The translations under genes and the position numbers were made by a program. The notes beneath the pieces are model-generated. The model searched no databases and had not been told where the DNA came from. It worked only from the letters and a program-made list of their open reading frames with translations. Shown here in pieces: positions 55,326 through 63,510 of a stretch of DNA of 64,000 nucleotides; position 1 is the first letter of the stretch, and every line of letters begins with the position of its first letter. Origin of the DNA: CAVVYA01 sp963752345 (lineage in GTDB: Bacteria > Pseudomonadota > Alphaproteobacteria > SMXQ01); the NCBI GenBank assembly GCA_963752345.1, contig CAVVYA010000020.1:62001-126000 (forward strand). The letters run 5' to 3'.

Positions 55326-55421
55326 TCGTCATGCCGGACTTGATCCGGCAGCCATCGAACAGGGCAAGCGCTTGAGCGCCGGCGGACAACCAATGGACCC
55401 CGGATCACGTCCGGGGTGACG
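55326..55421. repeat. REP-like palindromic element
   Basis: Two inverted repeats: TGCCGGA/TCCGGCA (55332-55350) and ACCCCGGA/TCCGGGGT (55397-55417), with gacttgatccgg in common with the cluster at 39715. Lies between convergent cpdR and the TIGR02302-type gene. The surrounding gap 55236-55525 has no gene. Confidence 0.65.
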
Positions 55422-55525
55422 GTATTTTCTGTGGCGAGAGATGGCCGGTCGTGCCGGGCCATGACGACGCGAGAGCGGTCGGTGTGGTGACGACCGGCTC
55501 GGCGTTTCGAATCGCCGTGGCCGAC

Positions 55526-58105
55526 TCAGAACCGGCGCAGCAGCCGGTCGATGTAATCGCGCTCGATCTGCGGACGCTCGATCTCGCCGGCGCGGCGGCG
55601 CAGCTCCTGGAGGATCTCGCGCGCGCGCTGCATGTCGATATCGTCGGGAATGCGCACGTCCTCGCTGTTGGCGTTGCCCGTCGAGGGCAGCGGCCGGCCG
55701 AGCGGATCGAACTGGCGCTGGCCGGGGCGCGGCGCGCGCGCGGTGGGATCGCCCGGCGACGGCATGCCCTGGCCGAACTGCTGCATGAGCTGTTCCATCA
55801 TCTGGCCGGCGCCCTGCATCAGCTGATCGAGCGCGTTGCCCTGCGGCCCGACGGCCTGGCCCGGCTGGCCCTGCTGCAGCGCGTCGGTGGCGTCGCGCAT
55901 GGAGCGCTCGGCGCGGCCGAAGTTGCCCGGGATCTGGCCGCCGGCCTCGCCGAGCCGGCGCATCAGTTCGCCCAGCTGGCGCCGCAGCGCCTCCTGCATG
56001 TCCGCGCCGCTCATGCCCTGGCCGTCCTGGCCGCCTTGTCCCTGCTGGCCCGGCTGCCCGCGCTGGCCTTGCTGGGCGTCGCGATGGGTCTGTTCCATGA
56101 GCTCGCGCTGTTTCTTCAGCAGGTCCTGGAGCATCTTCATCATCTCGGAGGCCTGGCTCTGGCCCTGCTGGCCGCCCTGCTGCATGGCGAAGTTGCCGCT
56201 GCGCAGGCTCTCCAGCAGCTCCTGCAGCATGGCGAGCATCTCGCGTGCCGCGTCCATCGAGCCCGACTGCGCCAGCTCGCGCGCGCGGTCGAGCATGTTC
56301 TGCAGGTCCTGCGGCGTCAGATATTGCGCGTTGGGATCGAACGGCATCGGCGTCTGCGGCATCGCCTGCATGTTCTGCATGATGGATTCGAGGAACTTGT
56401 TGAGCGCCTGCTGCAGCTCGGCCATCAGCTTTTCGATTTCCTTGCTGTCGGCATTGCGCGACAGCGCGTCCTGCAGGGCGCGCTGGATGTCGCGCAGCTC
56501 GCGCTCGGCGAGCGACAGCCGGCCATCCTCGATGCGCAGCGCGGTGTCCCACAGCAGCGCCTGAACCGCGGCGATCGCTTCCGGTGTCTTGTCGAGGCGC
56601 AGCCGCGCGATGGCCGTGCGCAAGGCCAGGAACACGACCGTGTCGTTGTTGTAGGTCTGAGGCGAGCGTGAAATATCCGACAGCCGCTCGCGCACGCCGT
56701 CGCGGCTCAGCGGATTGAGCGTCAACTGCTTGCGCTGCTCGACGATGGCCCGCGCCACCGGATGGCGGAACTGGCGCTCGGGCAGCACCATGGGCAGGGT
56801 GGCGCTGATGCCGACCTGCTCGATCGCGTCCTTGGCCAGCAGTTGGATATTGACCGGCAGACCGGCCCAGGGATGCGCCGTCAGATCGTGGTAGCTCGTC
56901 TCCTTCGCGCTTCTGGTGTTGCCGCCGGGCAGCGCGAGATCGAACGAGATCGGACCGCCCGCCATCTCGGCGCCCTCGCCGGTGCGCCGGATGAAGGCCG
57001 TGGCCCCGACCACGCCGTAGTCATCCTTGGCCTCGTAGGTCAGGCGCAGCGCGCCACGCTCGGTCTTGGCCGGCGGGCCGCTGAACGCGATGGCCGGTTC
57101 GTGATCGGGCACGATTGCGATGGTCCAGCCGGCGATCTCGCGGCCGTTCTGCTCGACGGCGAGCGTCATCGGCTCGTCGGCGAACTCATCGATGCTGGTG
57201 GTGAGCTTGAAATTGGCGGAATCGACGGCGCTGAAGGTTTGGCTCGATTTACCGAGGCGCAGATTGGGGGTGCCGCGCTTGCCGTGAAATTGGGCGAGCA
57301 CGCTGGAACCCACCGGCACGGCGATCGGCTCGCCGGCGCCGGATGCGACCGGCTTCGCGCCGTTCGCCGCGATCGCCGCCTTTGCGCCATTCGGCGACGA
57401 CTGGCCTTCGCGGCTGAGATAGATCGGCGCGAGGCCGGTGTAGCTCGGCGGCGTGATCCAGATGTCGAGCGCCATCTGCGCGCCGGCGGCGCCACCGCCG
57501 ATCGCCGGCATGAGGGCGCGCAGGATGCGGTTGCCGGAATCGCTCCACGACAGCACGACGCCGATGGTGAGCAGCAGGAGCAGGGCCGCGCGAAGGGCAT
57601 AGGGATCGCGCCGCGCCAGGCCCGGCGCCGGCGTGCCGACCTTGAGCGCGTTCAGGCTGTCGCGCATGCGGCGCTGGTGCAGCTCCCACAGGGCGCGGCT
57701 GCCCGGATCGTCCGAGCCGGCGACCAGCCGGTCGTCCAGGGCGTTGAGCGGCCGATGCGCCAACTCGCTGTGCTGTTCGATGCGCCGGCGCGCGTGGAGG
57801 AGGTCGGGGAAGCCGAGGTCCTTGAGACCGCGCCACAGCGTGAGCGCCAGGGCGACGGCGAACAGCGCCAGGGTCGCGGCATGGATCCACACCGGCAGAT
57901 CTGGCAGCACATCGAACAGGGCGAGGGTGAGGAACAGGCCGAGCAGCCCGACCGTCGGCCACAGGGCGGGCCACAGCCGCTCCCACCACAGGGCGAAGCG
58001 GGCGAGCCACAATTGCCGGCGCAGGCCGGGCAGACCATGCATGGCCGCCCGGCCGGCAGCCGCCTTGGTCTCCGTGTGTTGCGCCAACTCGGGTCCGCGC
58101 GCCAT
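55526..58105 (-). CDS. TIGR02302-type large membrane protein (DUF4175-like)
   Basis: A 859-residue protein. Three hydrophobic segments lie near the N-terminus (about 45-62, 68-88 and 170-186); the middle (200-420) is beta-rich, and the C-terminal third is helical and very rich in Gln, Met and Gly (for example GQQGQSQASEMMKML and GQPGQQGQGGQDGQG). ATG 58105 is taken in place of the TTG one codon before. The layout fits the alphaproteobacterial TIGR02302/DUF4175 family, of unknown function and often beside lysA and argH as here. Confidence 0.82.
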   Translation of the reverse strand: MARGPELAQHTETKAAAGRAAMHGLPGLRRQLWLARFALWWERLWPALWPTVGLLGLFLTLALFDVLPDLPVWIHAATLALFAVALALTLWRGLKDLGFPDLLHARRRIEQHSELAHRPLNALDDRLVAGSDDPGSRALWELHQRRMRDSLNALKVGTPAPGLARRDPYALRAALLLLLTIGVVLSWSDSGNRILRALMPAIGGGAAGAQMALDIWITPPSYTGLAPIYLSREGQSSPNGAKAAIAANGAKPVASGAGEPIAVPVGSSVLAQFHGKRGTPNLRLGKSSQTFSAVDSANFKLTTSIDEFADEPMTLAVEQNGREIAGWTIAIVPDHEPAIAFSGPPAKTERGALRLTYEAKDDYGVVGATAFIRRTGEGAEMAGGPISFDLALPGGNTRSAKETSYHDLTAHPWAGLPVNIQLLAKDAIEQVGISATLPMVLPERQFRHPVARAIVEQRKQLTLNPLSRDGVRERLSDISRSPQTYNNDTVVFLALRTAIARLRLDKTPEAIAAVQALLWDTALRIEDGRLSLAERELRDIQRALQDALSRNADSKEIEKLMAELQQALNKFLESIMQNMQAMPQTPMPFDPNAQYLTPQDLQNMLDRARELAQSGSMDAAREMLAMLQELLESLRSGNFAMQQGGQQGQSQASEMMKMLQDLLKKQRELMEQTHRDAQQGQRGQPGQQGQGGQDGQGMSGADMQEALRRQLGELMRRLGEAGGQIPGNFGRAERSMRDATDALQQGQPGQAVGPQGNALDQLMQGAGQMMEQLMQQFGQGMPSPGDPTARAPRPGQRQFDPLGRPLPSTGNANSEDVRIPDDIDMQRAREILQELRRRAGEIERPQIERDYIDRLLRRF

Positions 58106-58121
58106 CAACGCCTCACTTCGT

Positions 58122-58139
58122 GGACCGCCAAGGCGGTCC
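58122..58139. repeat. Perfect palindrome upstream of the TIGR02302-type gene
   Basis: GGACCGCC-aa-GGCGGTCC, eight pairs with a two-base centre, 17 bases before the start codon region. Such tight spacing suits a protein-binding operator better than an RNA hairpin. The 142-base gap has no gene. Confidence 0.4.
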
Positions 58140-58247
58140 CGGTTGTCACGTCCCCCTGCGCTGGCTTTCTCTCTGCCTGTCAGGCTGAGGTTAGCCTATT
58201 TCCCTCGTCTTTGTCGCGCCCCCGCCGACGGAGGGCCGGCCATGGTA

Positions 58248-59567
58248 CTAACGGCGTCCCTTGGTCGGCAGCACCGCAACCTTGCGCTGGGCCGCCGGTT
58301 CCCCGGCTGTCCCGAGCCAGCCCGGCAGCCGGTCGCGATCCAGCATATCTTCATAGGTTTGGCGCGGTCGGACAATGGCGAATTCACCGCCCTTAACCAT
58401 GACTTCGGCGACCAGCGGCCGGCTGTTGTAGTCGGAGGCCATGACCGCGCCATAGGCGCCGGCCGATTCGATGGCCAGCAGGTCGTCCGCCCCGACCACG
58501 GGCAGGCGGCGCGCCTTGGCGAAAATATCCGTCGTCTCGCACACCGGGCCGACCACGTCGGCCACGAATTCGTCCTTCGTGCGCGGCTGGCGCACCGGCT
58601 TCATGGTGTGCCAAGCGTCGTACAACGCCGGCCGGATCAGGTCGTTCATGGCGGCATCGACGATGACGAAGCGGCGTTCGGCGCTTTCCTTCACATAGAG
58701 CACGCGGGTGACCAGCACGCCGGCATTGCCGACCAGCAGGCGGCCCGGCTCGAACACCAGCTCGCAGCCGAGGTGCCCGACCGTCTCGCGCACCATGGCG
58801 GCATAGGCCGACGGCAGCGGCGGTGTTTCGTCGCGGTAGGGAATGCCGAGTCCGCCGCCGAGGTCGAGCCGGCGGATGTCGTGGCCGTCGGCGCGCAGGG
58901 TCTCGACCAGTTCGGCGATGCGCGCGAACGCGTCGCGGAACGGCGTCAGGTCGGTGAGCTGCGAGCCGATATGGACCGCCACGCCGTGGGCGCGGATGCC
59001 CTTCAGGCCGGCCGCCTCCCGGTAGATCGCGCGGGCATCGTCGTATTCGATGCCGAATTTGTTTTCCTTCCGGCCGGTCGTGATCTTCTCGTGGGTCTTG
59101 GCGTCGACGTCGGGATTGACCCGCACGGCAATCTCGGCGGTGGTGCCCAGAGCGCTCGCGACCTCGCTCAGGGCACGCAGCTCCGGTCGGGATTCCACAT
59201 TGATCTGGCCGACGCCGGACTGCAGCGCGAAGCGCATCTCGTCGCGCGACTTGCCGACGCCGGAGAACACGATTTTGCCGGCCGGCACGCCGGCGGCGAG
59301 CGCGCGGCGCAGCTCGCCTTCCGACAGCACGTCCGCGCCGGCGCCCAGCGCGGCGAGGGTGCGGATCACGGCCTGGTTGGAATTGGCCTTCACCGCATAG
59401 CAGATCGTCGCATTCTGCCCGACGAAAGCCTCGGAGAAGACGCGATAGTGATGCTCCAGGGTGGCGCTGGAGTAGCAATAGAACGGCGTACCGGCGGCTT
59501 CCGCGATGCGCGTCAGGGCGACGCCTTCGCAGAACAGCTCGCCATCGCGATACTCGAAATGGTTCAT
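58248..59567 (-). CDS. lysA: Diaminopimelate decarboxylase
   Basis: A 439-residue PLP enzyme of fold III. PLP lysine K60 in YAVKANSN, the glycine-rich phosphate site GGGLGIPY and the active-site Cys in GPVCETTD. Start ATG 59567 gives MNHFEYRDGEL, the usual N-terminus; 22 more open codons overlap the lipoprotein gene upstream. Catalyses the last step of lysine synthesis from meso-DAP. It follows the LptM-like gene by ten bases. Confidence 0.95.
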   Translation of the reverse strand: MNHFEYRDGELFCEGVALTRIAEAAGTPFYCYSSATLEHHYRVFSEAFVGQNATICYAVKANSNQAVIRTLAALGAGADVLSEGELRRALAAGVPAGKIVFSGVGKSRDEMRFALQSGVGQINVESRPELRALSEVASALGTTAEIAVRVNPDVDAKTHEKITTGRKENKFGIEYDDARAIYREAAGLKGIRAHGVAVHIGSQLTDLTPFRDAFARIAELVETLRADGHDIRRLDLGGGLGIPYRDETPPLPSAYAAMVRETVGHLGCELVFEPGRLLVGNAGVLVTRVLYVKESAERRFVIVDAAMNDLIRPALYDAWHTMKPVRQPRTKDEFVADVVGPVCETTDIFAKARRLPVVGADDLLAIESAGAYGAVMASDYNSRPLVAEVMVKGGEFAIVRPRQTYEDMLDRDRLPGWLGTAGEPAAQRKVAVLPTKGRR

Positions 59568-59577
59568 CGGATCGACT

Positions 59578-59745
59578 TCACTGGGTCGGATATTGGCGCG
59601 GGAACCGGTTGTCTTCGGCACCCGGCGGCGCATCGAGCGGGCTCTTCTTGCCGCAGGCGGCGAGCGGCAAGGCGAGTGCCGCGAACAGGGCGACGACCGT
59701 TATGCGCCGCACCCAATCTCCGAAGCTGTTTTGCATCGTGTTCAT
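59578..59745 (-). CDS. Small LptM-like lipoprotein
   Basis: A 55-residue lipoprotein. Signal segment ITVVALFAALALPLAAC, lipobox LAAC with Cys31, then CGKKSPLDAPPGAED, resembling the CGxKGPL start of mature LptM/YifL lipoproteins encoded next to lysA. LptM helps LptD oxidative maturation in enteric bacteria; the role here is by analogy. It sits between argH and lysA, 23 bases after the argH stop. Confidence 0.75.
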   Translation of the reverse strand: MNTMQNSFGDWVRRITVVALFAALALPLAACGKKSPLDAPPGAEDNRFPRQYPTQ

Positions 59746-59768
59746 GGCATGTCCTCAAAAAGCAAGCG

Positions 59769-61283
59769 TCACAGGAAGCGTTTGCGGGCGGCCTTGGCGG
59801 CCGCGCGCACGCGCGACGGCGCCGTGCCGCCGAAGCTGGTGCGGCTGGCGACCGAGCGCTCGACCGAGAGCACGTCGAACACGCCATTGGTGATCGTCCG
59901 GCTCGATTTTCTTCATGTCCGCGAGCTTGAGCTGCGCCAGGCCGATGCCGTGCGCCTCCGCCAGCTTGACGAGCTGGCCGGTGACATGGTGGGCGCGGCG
60001 AAACGGCAAGCCGGCCTCGCGCACCAGCCAATCGGCCAGATCGGTCGCGGTGCTGAAGCCGGCGCTGGCCGAGGCGGACATCGCCTTGGCATTGACCGTG
60101 AGGTCGCGCACCATGCCGGCCATGGCATGCAGGCAGAGCGTCAGCGAGTCCGCGGCATCGAACAGCGGCTCCTTGTCCTCCTGCATATCCTTGCTGTAGG
60201 CGAGCGGCAGGCCCTTCATCACCGTGAGCAGCGCGACCAGCGCGCCGTTGATGCGCCCGGTCTTGGCGCGCACCAGTTCGGCGGCGTCCGGATTGCGCTT
60301 CTGCGGCATGATCGACGAGCCCGTGGTGAAGGCGTCCGACATCTTGACGAAGCCGAACTGCGGCGAGGACCACACCACGAGTTCCTCCGCGAGGCGCGAC
60401 AGATGCATGGCGCAGATCGCCGCGGCGGCGATGAATTCGATGGCGAAGTCGCGCGCCGACACGGCGTCGAGCGAATTGGCCATGGGCCGCGCGAAGCCGA
60501 GCGCCTTGGCCGTCATGTCGCGGTCGATCGGATAAGGCGTGCCGGCGAGCGCCGCGGCGCCGAGCGGCGATTCGTTCAGGCGCGCGCGCGCGTCGGCGAA
60601 GCGGCCGCGGTCGCGCCCGGTCATTTCCACATAGGCCAGCATGTGATGGCCGAAGGTGACCGGCTGGGCGCTCTGCAGATGGGTGAAGCCCGGCATCACC
60701 GTGCCGGCATGGGCCTCGGCCTTGTCGATCAGGGCGGCCTGCAGGTCGGCGAGCGCGCGGTCGAACCCGTCGCAGGCATCGCGCACCCACAGGCGAAAAT
60801 CGGTCGCCACCTGGTCGTTGCGCGAGCGCGCGGTATGGAGCCGGCCGCCGGCCTCGCCGATGTCCTCGGTGAGCCGCGCCTCGACATTCATGTGAATATC
60901 CTCGAGCGCGGCGCTGAACTCGAAAGCGCCACCGTCGATACGCTTGAGAATTTTCCCTAGACCGGCGGCGATCGCCTCGCCATCTTTGGCCGAGATGATG
61001 CCCTGCTTGGCCAGCATGGCGGCATGGGCGAGCGATGCGCGGATATCCTGGGCATAGAGCCGCTTGTCGAAATCGATGGAGGCATTGATCCGCGCCATGA
61101 CCGCATCGGGGCCGGATTCGAACCGGCCGCCCCACAGGCTATTGGCCTGCTTGCCTTTGGCTGGCTTCGCGGCGCGGTTCGGCTTCTGGGCGCGGTGGTG
61201 CGCGCCGTCCTGCCGCGCAAGGGTGCTGCGGACGGGTGGCGTGTCTTGACGGCTTTTGTCGGGAAAGGTTTGCGTGGCGGCAT
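59769..61283 (-). CDS. argH: Argininosuccinate lyase, frame breaks near 59905 and 61190
   Basis: About 500 residues. Family motifs: WGGRF near the N-terminus, EDIHMNVE, HTARSRNDQVATD, GSSIMPQKRNPD (catalytic Ser loop) and AFTTGS. The core reads through from about 61180 to 59910. Near 59905 the frame shifts (ITNGVFDVLSVERSVASRTS follows) to the true stop at 59769. The N-terminal WGGRF frame has no start codon; MPPRKPFPTKAVKTRH at ATG 61283, with a shift near 61190, supplies a basic leader. Produces arginine and fumarate. Divergent from the TlpA-like gene. Confidence 0.87.
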
Positions 61284-61343
61284 GGACGGCAATTCGATGT
61301 GTTTCACTGTGACAATTCAGGCCGCGACAAGCGGACCCTTACG

Positions 61344-61967
61344 ATGACCACCAAGCCGATGAACCAAAATCCTCAGGCCGGCTTCACCCGCTGGGGTGTC
61401 TGGCTGGCCGCATTCGCGCTGGTCGGCGGCATGGCGATCCTGCTGTGGATATGGAGCAAATCGGATCCAGCGTCCACGGCGGATCGGCAGCCGCCCGCAT
61501 TCAGCGGCGAATTTCAGCAGTTTATCCCGTCGCGCGAGCCCCGGCCAGCACCGCAAGCGCCGTTTGGCGACGCGGCGGGCCGCACGCTGACCCTGGCCGA
61601 TTTCCGCGGCCAGGTGGCGCTCGTCAATTTCTGGGCCACCTGGTGCATTCCCTGCGTTCAGGAAATGCCGGCGCTCGACCGCCTGCAGACGGCGCTCGGC
61701 GGCGAAGGGCTGGCGGTGGTGGCGCTGTCCCAGGACCGCGCCGGACTGGAGGTGGCGCGGCCGTTCTACGTCAAGCTCGGGCTGAACGCGCTGCCGATCT
61801 ATCTCGATCCCAAGGGGGCCGCCGCGCGCGAGCTGGGCGTCAAGGTTTTGCCGGAAACCATCGTCATCGACCGCCAGGGCCGCGAGGTCGGCCGCCTGAG
61901 CGGTCCAGCGGCGTGGGATTCGCCGGAGGCCATCGCGCTCCTGCGCCACTATCTGCAAGCGCCATGA
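61344..61967 (+). CDS. TlpA-like membrane-anchored thioredoxin
   Basis: A 207-residue protein with an N-terminal anchor (about 17-38, WGVWLAAFALVGGMAILLWIW) and a thioredoxin fold carrying C101-I-P-C104 in FWATWCIPCVQEMPAL. Such proteins reduce periplasmic disulfides, for example in cytochrome c or cytochrome oxidase assembly. ATG 61344. Divergent from argH, an arrangement often seen in alphaproteobacteria. Confidence 0.9.
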   Translation: MTTKPMNQNPQAGFTRWGVWLAAFALVGGMAILLWIWSKSDPASTADRQPPAFSGEFQQFIPSREPRPAPQAPFGDAAGRTLTLADFRGQVALVNFWATWCIPCVQEMPALDRLQTALGGEGLAVVALSQDRAGLEVARPFYVKLGLNALPIYLDPKGAAARELGVKVLPETIVIDRQGREVGRLSGPAAWDSPEAIALLRHYLQAP

Positions 61968-62031
61968 GCCATGCGACGCCGGCGGGGCGAGCCACGCCTC
62001 TGCCTTCGAACTCTGTCGAAAGGATCGCGCC

Positions 62032-62463
62032 ATGATCGAACTGCGGGCGTGTATCGATGTGGATGATCTGGATCGGGCCGTGGCGTTTTACCGCGACGCC
62101 ATGGGCCTCACGCCCGGCCGCCGCCTGGGTGCCGGGTGGGTCGAAATGCTCGGCGCATCGAGCCCCATCGACCTGCTCGCCAATCCGCCCGGCAGTGGGT
62201 GCTGCGGCGTGGGGTCGCAGCAGCGCGATTACGGCCGGCATTGGACACCGGTGCATCTCGATTTCGCGGTCGCCGACGTCGACGCGGCGATCGCGCGGGT
62301 GCGCGCCGGCGGCGGCACCCTCGACCGCCCGATTCAGGAACGCGCCTGGGGGCGGATGGCGAATGTCGCCGATCCGTTCGGCAACGGGTTTTGCCTGCTG
62401 GAATTCCGCGGCCGCGGCTACGACGCGATGCTCGAGGCCGAGGCGGCGTCGGCCCCGGTCTAG
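62032..62463 (+). CDS. VOC-superfamily protein (glyoxalase/dioxygenase fold)
   Basis: A 143-residue protein with the paired beta-alpha-beta modules of the vicinal oxygen chelate fold: IDVDDLDRAVAFYRDAMGL at the N-terminus, then HWTPVHLDFAVADVDAAIARV and DPFGNGFCLLEF. Likely metal ligands include His in VHLDF and Glu in LLEF. Reaction unknown. The stop overlaps the end of the convergent hbd gene by four bases. Confidence 0.82.
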   Translation: MIELRACIDVDDLDRAVAFYRDAMGLTPGRRLGAGWVEMLGASSPIDLLANPPGSGCCGVGSQQRDYGRHWTPVHLDFAVADVDAAIARVRAGGGTLDRPIQERAWGRMANVADPFGNGFCLLEFRGRGYDAMLEAEAASAPV

Positions 62464-63332
62464 CGCGTCGGCACCGGCTGGTCGCCGGTATAATCGTAGA
62501 AGCCACGGCCCGTCTTGCGGCCGAGCCAGCCGGCTTCGACATATTTCACCAGCAGCGGGCAGGGCCGGTATTTGCTGTCCGCCAGGCCGTTGTGCAGCAC
62601 CTGCATGATGCTGAGGCAGGTGTCGAGGCCGATGAAATCGGCGAGCTCGAGCGGTCCCATCGGATGATTGGCGCCGAGCTTCATGGCGGTGTCGATCGAC
62701 TGCACGGTGCCGACGCCCTCATAGAGCGCGTAGATGCCCTCGTTGATCATCGGCAGCAGGATGCGGTTGACGATGAAGGCCGGCGAATCCTCGGCGTTGA
62801 CCGGGATCTTGCCGAGCTTTTCGGCCAATGCGCGCACCGTCTGGATGGTGTCTTTCGCGGTGGCGATGCCGGGGATCACCTCGACCAGCTTCATCACCGG
62901 CACCGGCTTCATGAAGTGCATGCCGATGAACTTCTCGGGACGGTCGGTGACCGAGGCCAGCCGGGTGACCGAAATCGACGAGGTGTTGGTGGCGAGAATT
63001 GCGTTGGCCTTGAGATGGGGCACCAGCGCGCGCAGGATTTCGGTCTTGACCTTCTCGTTCTCGGTCGCCGCCTCGATGATCAGGTCGCATTCGCCGAGCG
63101 TGGTGAAATCGTCGGTGGTGTCGATGCGGCCGAGCGTCGCCTTGACATCCTCGGCCTTGATCGTGCCCTTGGCGACCAGCCGCTCCATGCCGCGCTTGAT
63201 CTCGGCCAGGGCCTTTTCGAGCTGCTTCTGGCTGACGTCGGCGAGCTTCACGCGGAACTCGTGCTGGGCGAAGACCTGAGCGATACCGCCGCCCATCTGC
63301 CCGGCGCCGATGACACCGATTTTCTCGATCAT
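62460..63332 (-). CDS. hbd: 3-hydroxybutyryl-CoA dehydrogenase
   Basis: A 290-residue NAD(P)-dependent enzyme. Dinucleotide motif IGVIGAGQMGGGIAQ, catalytic His in IGMHFMKPV, Glu-rich NLVEVI-type stretch (KLVEVIPG) and GNRILLP-like region (NRILLPMINEGIYAL) match the S-3-hydroxybutyryl-CoA dehydrogenase family. It interconverts acetoacetyl-CoA and 3-hydroxybutyryl-CoA, the counterpart of PhbB with other stereochemistry. Same strand as the adenosyltransferase to the right, 178 bases apart. Confidence 0.93.
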   Translation of the reverse strand: MIEKIGVIGAGQMGGGIAQVFAQHEFRVKLADVSQKQLEKALAEIKRGMERLVAKGTIKAEDVKATLGRIDTTDDFTTLGECDLIIEAATENEKVKTEILRALVPHLKANAILATNTSSISVTRLASVTDRPEKFIGMHFMKPVPVMKLVEVIPGIATAKDTIQTVRALAEKLGKIPVNAEDSPAFIVNRILLPMINEGIYALYEGVGTVQSIDTAMKLGANHPMGPLELADFIGLDTCLSIMQVLHNGLADSKYRPCPLLVKYVEAGWLGRKTGRGFYDYTGDQPVPTR

Positions 63333-63510
63333 TGCTGCCCCTTGGGTATGTCGCCCGGCTGCCCGCGGGCGTGCTGTTGAACGCGACTGTCAGATCAGAT
63401 CGGCAGGTTTGGCGAGCCCGCGCGGCCCTGGCGCGCTATGTTGCAGCGCAGCATAAGCCTCCCGCGGGGCGTCGTCAATCGCGGCAATTCACTGATAAAT
63501 AAGCCGTTTA

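Noticed and set aside
61110..61130. GGTTCGAATCC-like sequence on the minus strand, resembling a tRNA T-arm
   Set aside because: It codes for the conserved WGGRFESGP of ArgH; no acceptor stem or anticodon arm around it.
63480..63510. AT-rich inverted motif (ATAAA and TTTAT arms) downstream of the adenosyltransferase gene
   Set aside because: The stem is short and lacks a T tract; too weak to call a terminator, and the TTAAC half-site lacks the partner needed for a CtrA box.
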